A stretch of 64,000 nt of DNA. It comes from Clostridiales bacterium (lineage in GTDB: Bacteria; Bacillota; Clostridia; Christensenellales; CAG-314). Positions 25,346-33,347 of this stretch are shown here, piece by piece. A model generated the notes under the pieces. It worked only from the letters and a program-made list of their open reading frames with translations, was not told where the DNA came from and searched no databases. Location of the stretch: contig JAFLVM010000001.1 of assembly GCA_022508305.1 (NCBI GenBank), positions 499,347 through 563,346 of the forward strand, given 5' to 3'. The translations under genes were made by a program, and so were the position numbers. Position 1 is the first letter of the stretch. Every line of letters begins with the position of its first letter.

Positions 25346-25711
25346 ATGTTAGACAAAAAAACAGACGCAGTACTTGAGCTGTTGACGCAAAAAGCGGGCG
25401 CAAGCTACAAGGTGCTGAACAAACAGCAAATTTTGGACGAGCTTTCGCCCAAACTCAAAATAGACTTGCAAACTCTGCTTGGAATAATAACCTTCTTGAA
25501 GGAAAACGAATACGTAGACGTCAAGTATCAGGACAAAGAGGAAATTTGCATTTGTACCACCGTCAAGGCGGAAAGCTACTCCGAGGGCGAAAAGAATATC
25601 ATGCAAAAGGCAAAAATTACCAAAGGACAGTTGAGCCTGCTGCTGATTGGAGTGTTCCTTGCGGCGTTTTTGGGAACGCTGGTTGCCACAATCATTGGCA
25701 AGCTGTTTTGA
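25346..25711 (+). CDS. Winged-helix-like protein with C-terminal membrane anchor
   Basis: 121 residues. The first ~75 residues look like a winged-helix DNA- or protein-binding domain (I-L-D-E-L then T-L-L-G-I-I-T-F-L-K-E-N-E-Y-V-D). One membrane helix near the C terminus (L-L-L-I-G-V-F-L-A-A-F) is followed by a short basic tail. It resembles the next gene in length and layout, so the two are probably an old duplication. It starts right after the MGMT-like gene. I do not recognise a named family. Confidence 0.6.
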   Translation: MLDKKTDAVLELLTQKAGASYKVLNKQQILDELSPKLKIDLQTLLGIITFLKENEYVDVKYQDKEEICICTTVKAESYSEGEKNIMQKAKITKGQLSLLLIGVFLAAFLGTLVATIIGKLF

Positions 25712-25727
25712 TTGATTGGAGAAAAAT

Positions 25728-26093
25728 ATGCTAAACAAAAAAGAAATTGCCGTTATGCGCTCGATATACGACGTGTGCAGCAAAAACAACGACAGCGGAA
25801 TAATGACGGACGAATATATTATTCAAAGCACGCCTGAGAAGTTCAAACTGACAACTGACAAGGTGGACGGCATTTTGCACCAGTTGGAATACGACGGTTA
25901 CTTTGAATGCACCAAGTCGGACAGAAAGGGCGAAACGGTCAACGTAATAACCCTTAAATCCAAGGGCAAAGCATTCAAACGCGAGCTAATTCAACGCCGC
26001 AGAAAGCTTGCCAACGACATGTTTTGGCGGATAGTTTCCGCAGCAGTCGGCGCGGTCGTTGCCCTTGTGGTCAGACAAATTCTCGGCGGCTAA
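25728..26093 (+). CDS. Winged-helix-like protein with C-terminal membrane anchor (paralogue)
   Basis: 121 residues from the ATG at 25728, with GGAG 6 nt upstream; a TTG at 25716 in the same frame is less likely. The layout matches the preceding gene: an N-terminal winged-helix-like part (T-D-K-V-D-G-I-L-H-Q-L-E-Y-D-G-Y), a basic linker (R-R-R-K) and one C-terminal membrane helix. Membrane-tethered transcription factors or small membrane adaptors are possible. No family recognised. It is followed by a strong terminator. Confidence 0.6.
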   Translation: MLNKKEIAVMRSIYDVCSKNNDSGIMTDEYIIQSTPEKFKLTTDKVDGILHQLEYDGYFECTKSDRKGETVNVITLKSKGKAFKRELIQRRRKLANDMFWRIVSAAVGAVVALVVRQILGG

Positions 26094-26160
26094 CGCTTAT
26101 TTGAAAAGAGATAAAATTGAAAAAAATCAATAAAAATAACCGAACAATCTTTAAAATTCA

Positions 26161-26196
26161 AAATGCGTATTTGCCGAAACAAATACGCATTTTTTA
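26161..26196. terminator. Bidirectional terminator between convergent genes
   Basis: A perfect 13-bp stem AAATGCGTATTTG/CAAATACGCATTT with a 6-nt loop, followed by TTTT on the plus strand and a T-rich run on the minus strand. It lies between the plus-strand operon ending at 26093 and the GNAT gene ending at 26281. Confidence 0.85.
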
Positions 26197-26280
26197 GTTT
26201 ATTATTTGTATTAAATCTATCGAATTTGCAGAATTTTTCGACATGGGGTGGAAAAAGTGATATTTTAAAAGCAATTACGC

Positions 26281-26829
26281 TCACTTTGCGCGTTCCAATA
26301 CGGACAGCCAACAGTTCTTCACAATGCCGTACCGAGTTTCGTATTTGACGATTTTGCGATGCTCGAAACCGCACTTCTCCTGCACTCTCATTGACTGCAA
26401 ATTGTCAAGGAAGTGACCGCAAACAATGAAGTCCAATTTCAAAGCTTCAAATAGGTACATCGTAACCGCCTGCACTGCCTCGGGCATAAGTCCTCTGCCC
26501 CAGTAGTCTTTGGACAACACGTAGCCTATCTCACAACCCATCTTGTCCTTGTACTCGGGCAATTCCTCCTCATTGTATTGGTTAATTCCAAGCGAGCCTA
26601 TTGCCTTGCCATTAAATTCAATGGCAAATTCATTTTTGCCGTCAATAAACCTGTTGAGGATTTCCCGTGACTCGTCAACGTTTTGGTGCGGAAGCCAGCC
26701 TGCCATTTGTCCCACTCCGTCTACCGAGGCGTACTCGTACAAATCGTACAAGTCATCGGGTTTCCAATGTCGCAGCGTTAGTCTTTCTGTGATTATGACC
26801 ACTTTGGAAATATCTACTTCAGCGTTCAT
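26281..26829 (-). CDS. GNAT N-acetyltransferase (RimJ/RimL type)
   Basis: 182 residues. The N-terminal T-E-R-L-T-L-R-H-W motif, the central G-S-L-G-I and the acetyl-CoA-binding stretch D-Y-W-G-R-G-L-M-P-E-A are the pattern of RimJ/RimL-like acetyltransferases, which acetylate protein N termini or small amines. The substrate cannot be told from sequence. It is transcribed alone. Confidence 0.88.
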   Translation of the reverse strand: MNAEVDISKVVIITERLTLRHWKPDDLYDLYEYASVDGVGQMAGWLPHQNVDESREILNRFIDGKNEFAIEFNGKAIGSLGINQYNEEELPEYKDKMGCEIGYVLSKDYWGRGLMPEAVQAVTMYLFEALKLDFIVCGHFLDNLQSMRVQEKCGFEHRKIVKYETRYGIVKNCWLSVLERAK

Positions 26830-26891
26830 ATCCTTTCATCTCCAAGTAAAGTTGACGATATTATAGTACATTTTTATGAATGTATCAAGAC

Positions 26892-27548
26892 TTACTTCAA
26901 CAATTTTGACGCTTGGAAATACTTGACCGTTGCAACCACGCCGACAACGCCGCCCGCCAAAGCAAACAAGGCGGGGAATATCGCGTAGGACCTGATTACG
27001 CAGGCAGGGTTTCTACAGTAGTCGGAAATAATCGAGGCGTTGTTCATATCGATACATTTGGCGTAGCAGACAATCAACAGCACGAATGCGACAAGACTCA
27101 CCGCCGCCGAGACGAGGTTCAGCAAATGGTTCCGTCTAAAAATAGTTACCGCCTGTACTATCACATTAACGACGCTGATTATTACTGTAACAACCGCCAA
27201 TATTGCGACCGTCTCGCACCACTCTGTGGCAAAATCATAGAACGGTTCTACCAAAGCGCCGTAAAGATGAAGGGTGTCGGGGTTAGTTCCTATATATTGA
27301 CCTTTAAAAATATGTGTAAAGCCGGACACCACGAAAGACCATCCGCTAACGGAGCTTTCGACCACTTTCATTTCAGACTGATAGACGTCTGCAAACGTTA
27401 CGAATAACAGTAACAAAACCAATACGCTGACCGCCAAAGCTATGATTGGAAATATATAAAGATGCTTTGTCGCCGCTTGATATTGGTGCTCTTTTGCTTT
27501 GCGCTGATACATTTGATTAACTTCTTGCCTTCTTTTTTTGTTAGCCAT
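26892..27548 (-). CDS. Four-helix membrane protein at the end of the zinc operon
   Basis: 218 residues: a basic, glutamine-rich N terminus (~30 residues) and about four membrane helices, with C-x-K-C and C-R-N-P-A-C pairs in the third and fourth loops. I do not recognise a family. It lies 12 nt after the lipoprotein gene of the znu operon and has its own AAGGAG site, so it is probably co-transcribed. Confidence 0.6.
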   Translation of the reverse strand: MANKKRRQEVNQMYQRKAKEHQYQAATKHLYIFPIIALAVSVLVLLLLFVTFADVYQSEMKVVESSVSGWSFVVSGFTHIFKGQYIGTNPDTLHLYGALVEPFYDFATEWCETVAILAVVTVIISVVNVIVQAVTIFRRNHLLNLVSAAVSLVAFVLLIVCYAKCIDMNNASIISDYCRNPACVIRSYAIFPALFALAGGVVGVVATVKYFQASKLLK

Positions 27549-27559
27549 TGTTTTTCTCC

Positions 27560-28090
27560 TTATTTAGTCACGTAGTAATTTAAGTTAGAATAGTCTTCGA
27601 TAAGCTCGCAGCTTTCCACCACAAACTCCAGTAGCTGTATTCGTTCCGTGTTGTTGGGATCCAGTTCGCCGTTCACGTACGAATTGACGGTGACGGTGAG
27701 TTTGTCGGCGCTTTTAAGACGTCCTTTCAAGTGCACCCACGTTTGCTCGTTTGTGTCTTCACTTTGACGCGCGCTTGGTTCAGGCAACTCGCCGTCGTAA
27801 ATCAGCACGAAACCGATTATCGTATCGTTGCCGCAGGTGCAACCGTAGCCCACCGAACACTTACGCACTCCGCAAATATACGTTTTTTCTTCAACGACGT
27901 CTACCAACCTGTAGGTAAAGCAGTCAAATTCCAATGTGCCGTCAACGTACTGCTGCGGACGCGCCTGTATGTTGGTCATTACAAGAAAGAAAGTTTGCTC
28001 GTTTAGTACGTAGTCCTTTGGTCCGCAAGCGGCGAAGGTAAAGCACAAAATCAGCAACAACACCGCAACGATTATTTTTGTTTTTTTCAT
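27560..28090 (-). CDS. Cysteine-containing lipoprotein of the zinc operon
   Basis: 176 residues with a lipobox (F-A-A-C, mature cysteine at residue 22). The mature part carries C-G-V-R-K-C and G-C-T-C-G motifs that could bind metal. Its ATG overlaps the znuB stop (ATGA). Position suggests a surface zinc-binding or zinc-delivery role related to the DUF1980-like proteins often found with metal ABC transporters; this family link is tentative. Confidence 0.6.
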   Translation of the reverse strand: MKKTKIIVAVLLLILCFTFAACGPKDYVLNEQTFFLVMTNIQARPQQYVDGTLEFDCFTYRLVDVVEEKTYICGVRKCSVGYGCTCGNDTIIGFVLIYDGELPEPSARQSEDTNEQTWVHLKGRLKSADKLTVTVNSYVNGELDPNNTERIQLLEFVVESCELIEDYSNLNYYVTK

Positions 28091-28926
28091 TTTTTTACAG
28101 CCCCCTTTATCGCGCCAATTACAAAGAATAAACCGAACACCACGATGTCAACCGCTACTATCGTCGAGCCGACGGGCGTCGCGAACGGAATGGAAATGAG
28201 CATTCCGGCTAACGAACACCCAACGGACACGCAAGCGGCGCAAATTGTTACGCTTCTAAAGCTCTTGAACACTCTCATTGCCGACAGCGCAGGGAAAATT
28301 ACTAATGCCGAAATGAGTAGCGAACCGACGAGATTCATTGCCAATACTATTATCACCGCGATTACCACTGCGATTATCAAATTGTAGACGTTCACCTTCG
28401 TGCCCGTTGCCTTAGCGAAGTTTTCGTCAAACGTGATGGCAAAAATCTTGTTGTAAAAGATGACGAACACCACAACCACCACGACAGACAACGCTACGCT
28501 AATCCAAACCTCGTAATCTTGAAGCTCCAAAATCGCCGATGAACCGAACAGTACCTTACAAACGTCGCTGGCAAGGTTGTCCGACGTGGGGAACAGATTT
28601 AAAAACAGGTAACCAAGCGCAAGCGCGCCAACGGAAATCATGGCTACCGCAGCGTCACCCTTGATTTTGGCGTTGGAACCCGTACACAACAGCAGAATTG
28701 CGCAAAGAATGGTTACAGGCAGGGTAATATAAGTTTTGTTTGTCAGACCGACTATTCCCGCTACCGCCATTGCGCCGAACGCCACGTGAGACAGTCCGTC
28801 GCTAATGAAGGAAAACCGTTTGAGCACCAGCGTTACGCCCAGCAGTGACGAACACAGCGAAACCAACGTTCCGACAATCAGCGCGTACCAAACGAAATCG
28901 TATTGAAAGTACGTCAAGAAGCTCAT
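28087..28926 (-). CDS. znuB: Zinc/manganese ABC transporter permease (ZnuB type)
   Basis: 279 residues with about eight to nine membrane helices. The G-L-S-H-V-A-F-G-A-M-A near residue 42 and the later V-G-S-L-L-I-S-A-L-V-I-F-P-A-L motif identify ABC-3 family permeases for zinc or manganese. It is coupled by ATGA overlaps to znuC before it and the lipoprotein gene after it. Confidence 0.92.
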   Translation of the reverse strand: MSFLTYFQYDFVWYALIVGTLVSLCSSLLGVTLVLKRFSFISDGLSHVAFGAMAVAGIVGLTNKTYITLPVTILCAILLLCTGSNAKIKGDAAVAMISVGALALGYLFLNLFPTSDNLASDVCKVLFGSSAILELQDYEVWISVALSVVVVVVFVIFYNKIFAITFDENFAKATGTKVNVYNLIIAVVIAVIIVLAMNLVGSLLISALVIFPALSAMRVFKSFRSVTICAACVSVGCSLAGMLISIPFATPVGSTIVAVDIVVFGLFFVIGAIKGAVKK

Positions 28927-29714
28927 TCTACACCTCCTGCTACGGCAAATCGCTTGATATATTCGCTGTTCAGGTACTCATCGCGCGTTCCGAAAAACAC
29001 CTCGTCGCTTACGTGCAAAACGTGAGTTGCGTATTTGAGTGTGGCGTTGATGTCGTGTGAAATCATGATTATCGTCACCCCATCCTCACGGTTGAGCTTT
29101 TCAATAAGCTCGTACATCTCTAACGTCACTTTGGGGTCAAGACCCGACACAGGCTCGTCCAACAAAAGAAGCTTCCTCGTTGCGCACAATGCCCTTGCAA
29201 GCAACACTCTTTGCTGCTGACCGCCCGAAAGTTCGCGGTAACACCTTTTTTCAAAGCCGACTAAGCCCATTTTTTCGATATTTTCCCGAGCAAGCGTCTT
29301 TTCCTGCTTGTTGTAGAATGGGCGGAAACCGCTACCTGCAAGACACCCCGACAACACGACTTCCCACACCGTTGCGGGGAAATCGCGCTGAACGTCCGTT
29401 TGTTGCGGAAGGTAACCGATTTCGTTGCGCTTGAGTCCGTCTCCTGTCGTAATAGAACCGCCGATAGGTTTGTTTAGCCCAAGCAAGGTTTTAACAAGCG
29501 TCGATTTGCCCGAGCCGTTTTCGCCTACGATGCACAGATAGTCGCCCATTTGTACGCGAAAATTGACGTTGGACACGACGGCTTTCTGTTCATAGCCACA
29601 GCACAAATCCGTAACGGCCAGCTGCGCCTCTTGCTCGTCGTCCTTTGGTAAATCCTCGCTGATTAACTGCCATTTTTCGCAGTCCTCAGCAAAATTTTTC
29701 GAACCTTTTTTCAT
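28923..29714 (-). CDS. znuC: Zinc/manganese ABC transporter ATP-binding protein (ZnuC type)
   Basis: 263 residues. Walker A G-E-N-G-S-G-K-S-T near residue 59, Q-loop L-P-Q-Q-T-D-V, signature L-S-G-G-Q-Q-Q-R near 161 and Walker B L-L-L-L-D-E-P-V-S-G-L-D near 181 are all intact. A ~30-residue N-terminal extension precedes the ATPase core. It energises uptake through ZnuB. Confidence 0.93.
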   Translation of the reverse strand: MKKGSKNFAEDCEKWQLISEDLPKDDEQEAQLAVTDLCCGYEQKAVVSNVNFRVQMGDYLCIVGENGSGKSTLVKTLLGLNKPIGGSITTGDGLKRNEIGYLPQQTDVQRDFPATVWEVVLSGCLAGSGFRPFYNKQEKTLARENIEKMGLVGFEKRCYRELSGGQQQRVLLARALCATRKLLLLDEPVSGLDPKVTLEMYELIEKLNREDGVTIIMISHDINATLKYATHVLHVSDEVFFGTRDEYLNSEYIKRFAVAGGVE

Positions 29715-29726
29715 CCTTTTCTCCTA

Positions 29727-30692
29727 TTATTGCAATGCCTCGCGTAGAACATCAAGGTTGCTTTGCATGATGGACAAGTAGGTCACGCCGTTTGCCCTGT
29801 CGTTTGCGCCTACCGATTGCATTGAGTTGAGTTTGAGTATTTTTTGATTTTTGGTTTGCGATTTATTTTTAACCTGTTGCGCGGTTTTTCCGTCGCTGGA
29901 CTCCGTGATAATAATCACCTTGGCGTTGAGCTTGTCCACCTTTTCAACAAGAGTCAGAATAGTGTCCCAACTCGGGTCATTTGCGGCGGAACAGCCCTTA
30001 AACGCAGCGTAGTAGCTCAATCCGTAGTCGTCAAAAAGATACGCAAATGGGAAACGGTCGGCAACGACGAGCGTTTTTGTCGGCGTCGAGTCCACAACTT
30101 GCCTGTACTCGGCGTCAAGCGCGTCCAACTGTTCGCAGTAGCTTGCGGCATTTTGCGCCAAAGTTTCGGCACTGTCGGGCATGAGCGTTTCGAGAGCCTC
30201 GGCGATAGCGTTTACGGCAATTTTAGCGCGTCTAAGTGACAGCCACACGTGTTCGTCAAAAGCGCTTTCCTCATGGTCGTGGTCGTGTTCCTCGCCTTCA
30301 ATTCCGTCCGCCTCATCCAAAGCGTCCTCTATCACGTCCAGCAGCTTGATTACAACCATATCCTTGTTGGCGGCTTGCTTGAGCGACGTCTCTACCCAAT
30401 CGTCCGACTCACCGCCAACGTAGACAAGCAAATCGCATGTTGAAATGTACATTTTGTCTCTAAAAGTCGCTTGATAGCTGTGCATATCTACGCCGCTGTT
30501 GAGTAGGTTTCGAACGTTGACTTCATCTTCGTGTTCACCGAGAAGGTTCAACGTCCAATCGTATTCGGGAAAAATTGTCGTCACAACCTTTAGATTGCCG
30601 TTGTCCCAATTGTCTTCTTCGCACGCCGACAAAACTCCGACAAGCGAAAGCAAACAACACAAAATTACAATAATAGCCAATATTTTTTTCAT
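29727..30692 (-). CDS. znuA: Zinc ABC transporter substrate-binding lipoprotein (ZnuA type)
   Basis: 321 residues from the ATG at 30692 (GGAG upstream). A lipobox (V-L-S-A-C) gives a membrane-anchored binding protein. Cluster A-1 features include D-M-H-S-Y (histidine ligand), an acidic His-rich loop E-H-D-H-D-H-E near residue 138 and D-E-H-V-W-L-S, all typical of zinc-specific ZnuA/AdcA. It captures Zn2+ for ZnuB/ZnuC. A perfect palindrome lies just before its ribosome site. Confidence 0.92.
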   Translation of the reverse strand: MKKILAIIVILCCLLSLVGVLSACEEDNWDNGNLKVVTTIFPEYDWTLNLLGEHEDEVNVRNLLNSGVDMHSYQATFRDKMYISTCDLLVYVGGESDDWVETSLKQAANKDMVVIKLLDVIEDALDEADGIEGEEHDHDHEESAFDEHVWLSLRRAKIAVNAIAEALETLMPDSAETLAQNAASYCEQLDALDAEYRQVVDSTPTKTLVVADRFPFAYLFDDYGLSYYAAFKGCSAANDPSWDTILTLVEKVDKLNAKVIIITESSDGKTAQQVKNKSQTKNQKILKLNSMQSVGANDRANGVTYLSIMQSNLDVLREALQ

Positions 30693-30703
30693 GAGATTTC
30701 TCC

Positions 30704-30717
30704 AACTAACGTTAGTT
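30704..30717. promoter_or_regulatory. 14-bp perfect palindrome upstream of znuA (possible metalloregulator operator)
   Basis: AACTAACGTTAGTT reads the same on both strands and lies 12 nt before the znuA ATG, after a possible promoter (TTGCGT, 18 nt, TGCTAT on the minus strand). It resembles but does not match the TTAACYRGTTAA box of AdcR-type zinc repressors. A zinc-responsive operator is an inference. Confidence 0.5.
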
Positions 30718-30796
30718 TTTGTAAAATAGCATAAAAAAACTACGCAAAAACGCAATACACCCTATTGGGCATACTGCTTGCATAGTTCGTATCTAA

Positions 30797-31093
30797 TTAG
30801 TCGGATAATTTAACTTTTAGTGAAATTAAGGAAGATTGAAAACGTTGTTTTAAAACAAATAAAAAACGCCTAAAACCGAAATTGACCGTGGCAGCAAATA
30901 TCGACGACGCCGCGGCAAGTAACGTTAATCCGCCAAGAATTTTTTGAGCTGCATCAATCAAACAACACACGTTGCAGTTGTTTTCAATACATTCGTGCCC
31001 ATGCTTAGCGAAAATCAAACCGCTCGACAACAGAACGAGGCAAACAAACAAAATACTGAATATAACAGCAGATTTTCTTGTACTACTTTTCAT
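30797..31093 (-). CDS. Small membrane protein with HxHxC...C-x2-C motif, first gene of zinc operon
   Basis: 98 residues from the ATG at 31093 (GGAGG upstream). It has two hydrophobic segments and between them K-H-G-H-E-C then N-C-N-V-C-C, a compact His/Cys cluster facing the outside if the first segment is a signal or anchor. Small proteins of this kind often precede zinc ABC-transporter genes in Clostridia, which supports a metal-related role. It has its own consensus promoter and lies 104 nt before znuA. Confidence 0.7.
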   Translation of the reverse strand: MKSSTRKSAVIFSILFVCLVLLSSGLIFAKHGHECIENNCNVCCLIDAAQKILGGLTLLAAASSIFAATVNFGFRRFLFVLKQRFQSSLISLKVKLSD

Positions 31094-31120
31094 ATTTGCC
31101 TCCTTTTGCAGTTTTGAGTA

Positions 31121-31149
31121 ATTATATAACAACGAATAAAACAAGTCAA
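31121..31149 (-). promoter_or_regulatory. Promoter of the zinc operon
   Basis: Minus strand TTGACT, 17-nt spacer, TATAAT, ending 27 nt before the ATG at 31093. It is close to the sigma-A consensus. Confidence 0.8.
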
Positions 31150-31298
31150 CAAAAATATTATTTATGCAACGAAATTCACTGATATTTGCGCCGTTTGACA
31201 GTGTTTTTCTAACCCATGTCGCAAATTTCCCCGTGATTGAACTAAGTTTTGGCAACGTAATGAGAAATTTAAAGTCAAGTCAAACTCACGGAGCCAAG

Positions 31299-31327
31299 TT
31301 GACTTTGCGGCGCAAATACAGTATAAT
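31299..31327 (+). promoter_or_regulatory. Promoter of tcdA
   Basis: TTGACT, 17-nt spacer, TATAAT, ending 27 nt before the ATG at 31355. A GAGGA ribosome site lies in the leader. Confidence 0.82.
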
Positions 31328-31354
31328 ATTTACAATTTATTGTGAGGAATCAAG

Positions 31355-32113
31355 ATGTTGACCCAGTTTTCCAGAACGGAACTTTTATTAGGTCAAGAGG
31401 CAATGCAAAAGCTTGCCTCCTGCCGCGTGGCTGTGTTTGGAATAGGTGGCGTTGGCGGCTACACTGTTGAGGCACTCGTACGCTCGGGAGTTGGCGCAAT
31501 TGATTTGATTGACGACGACAAGGTGTGCCTGACAAATATAAACCGTCAACTGTACGCCACGCGCAAGACCGTAGGACAGTACAAGGTGGACGTTGCCGCC
31601 GAGCGCATAGCGGAAATCAATCCAAAAGCAACTGTTCGAACTTACAAAACGTTTTACACACCCGACACGGCAGACCAATTCGACTTTTCACAGTACGACT
31701 ACGTTGTGGACGCAATCGACACGGTGACGGGCAAAATCAACCTTGTGTTGCAGGCTCAGGCGGCAGGAACGCCAATTATCAGCTCAATGGGCGCGGGCAA
31801 CAAGCTTGACCCCACCGCTTTTCAAGTTGCGGACATTTACGAAACGTCGGTGTGTCCGCTTGCCAAGGTTATGCGCAAGGAACTTTCCCGTAGAGGAGTA
31901 AAGTCGCTCAAGGTAGTTTACTCCAAGGAAAAACCGCTAACCCCCATTGACGAAGCAGATGTCAAACAACTTGAACGAAATTTGTCGCAAAATGAAAATA
32001 TGCCCAAACGCGCCGAACGCAGGCAGATACCTGGCAGCACCGCTTTCGTGCCTCCCGTCGTCGGACTTATCATTGCGGGCGAAGTAATTAAAGACTTGAC
32101 AAAAGCGTTGTAA
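31355..32113 (+). CDS. tcdA: tRNA threonylcarbamoyladenosine dehydratase
   Basis: 252 residues, of the ThiF/MoeB/E1-like superfamily. The ATP-binding G-I-G-G-V-G-G motif is near residue 29, with the adenylation arginine in N-I-N-R-Q near 62. D-A-I-D-T-V and the T-S-V-C-P-L-A-K-V-M stretch are characteristic of TcdA/CsdL rather than ThiF. It cyclises t6A37 of ANN-decoding tRNAs to ct6A. Here it is driven from its own promoter and followed by an unrelated membrane protein. Confidence 0.9.
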   Translation: MLTQFSRTELLLGQEAMQKLASCRVAVFGIGGVGGYTVEALVRSGVGAIDLIDDDKVCLTNINRQLYATRKTVGQYKVDVAAERIAEINPKATVRTYKTFYTPDTADQFDFSQYDYVVDAIDTVTGKINLVLQAQAAGTPIISSMGAGNKLDPTAFQVADIYETSVCPLAKVMRKELSRRGVKSLKVVYSKEKPLTPIDEADVKQLERNLSQNENMPKRAERRQIPGSTAFVPPVVGLIIAGEVIKDLTKAL

Positions 32114-32173
32114 TAGAGACAAAAAATAACATATTTTTAAGACTAAAACCATTAGACTTAGAGGGAGAAAAAA

Positions 32174-33235
32174 GTGAAAGAAAAAGAGGCAAAGTACAAC
32201 GAATTCGACTACGGTGAAGTGCTGTACGAAAAGAGCAATGCCAAGTCAATGTACGACGCGCCAACAGGCAAAATTGGCGCAAGAGGTTGGGCGCAACGCA
32301 TATATATGCTCTTGCTCGGCGCAGGGCTTATTGGCTGGTTTTTATACAGTGTTATAACCTCAATTTCGCAATATGGGGTGGGAATTGCGATTGTTAATCA
32401 CATTGCGGCGCTATTCGTACTGCTCGTGTGCGAGTTGATTTTACTGCTGACTGCATTCGGCGGTTGGGGCAAATTCGCTCGCTTTGCAATCAAAAATAAC
32501 CTCACACGTAAACGCGGAATAGAAGGTGTCCAAACACGTAAACTTGCGGAAGAACTTGCCACCGCGGATGCCAACAAGGCGAGTGAAAATGCAATACGCA
32601 TTTACCGCGAATACGTTGTTGTCATCAACAATGGAGAAAAGACAGTTATCAGGCAGTCGGATTTGAGAAACACGCGTTGCGAGGCTCATCCTCAAGGCTA
32701 CCAGCTCACATTTGAACTGTACGATGAAAGAATGGTTATAGCAAACGTCCTTTTGCCGATATCCGACCTGCCTATCGTGAAAAAACATTTTGACAGATTT
32801 GAGTACACGCCCGCAAGACGTGACAAGGGAAGCGTTGGCAAAAAACTTCCGATGCTTGCCTTTTCATGCCTTCCGCTACTGATAGGCATTGGACTTGTTA
32901 TTGTCCACTGCCTCGTATTGCCTGACATGCCTCTGATACTTGGAGCGTTTTTCGCTGCGGTAGGAGCAATACTCGTCATTGCTCAGTTTGGCGATATTGC
33001 AGTTATTAAGCACGGTATCATGCCCATTGCTTTTGGCTTGCTGCTCACTTTATTGCCACTCGGAATCATGTTTACAATCGCCGACTTAACCGCCAGTTCG
33101 GAAGAGCCTTTGACCATTGTGGCAATGCTTACCACCTTTACTCCCATTCACGCAGGCTTAGGTCTTTTCCTCGGGCTTGGACCTATGTTGATAATCGCAG
33201 GCATTCAAGGAATTATTGACTGTACAAGAATGTAA
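32174..33235 (+). CDS. Multi-span membrane protein, unknown family
   Basis: 353 residues beginning with GTG (GGAG 6 nt upstream). Two membrane helices (near residues 40-100), a ~120-residue cytoplasmic part with a PH-like basic/beta character, then about five more membrane helices. I recognise no family. Its position 60 nt after tcdA, with a terminator after it, suggests co-transcription with tcdA. Confidence 0.6.
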   Translation: MKEKEAKYNEFDYGEVLYEKSNAKSMYDAPTGKIGARGWAQRIYMLLLGAGLIGWFLYSVITSISQYGVGIAIVNHIAALFVLLVCELILLLTAFGGWGKFARFAIKNNLTRKRGIEGVQTRKLAEELATADANKASENAIRIYREYVVVINNGEKTVIRQSDLRNTRCEAHPQGYQLTFELYDERMVIANVLLPISDLPIVKKHFDRFEYTPARRDKGSVGKKLPMLAFSCLPLLIGIGLVIVHCLVLPDMPLILGAFFAAVGAILVIAQFGDIAVIKHGIMPIAFGLLLTLLPLGIMFTIADLTASSEEPLTIVAMLTTFTPIHAGLGLFLGLGPMLIIAGIQGIIDCTRM

Positions 33236-33301
33236 TTGCAACGACGATTAAACTGAAAAATACGTTACGTTTAACTAACTCAATACTTTCTCACCACACA
33301 A

Positions 33302-33332
33302 ATAAGGGAAACACGGTTGTGCTTCCCTTTAT
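33302..33332. terminator. Bidirectional terminator between convergent genes
   Basis: Stem formed by ATAAGGGAA and TTCCCTTTAT with an inner CAC/GTG pair, flanked by T-rich sequence on both strands. It separates the plus-strand gene ending at 33235 from the minus-strand gene ending at 33348. Confidence 0.7.
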
Positions 33333-33347
33333 TTTGTGATATGTTTT

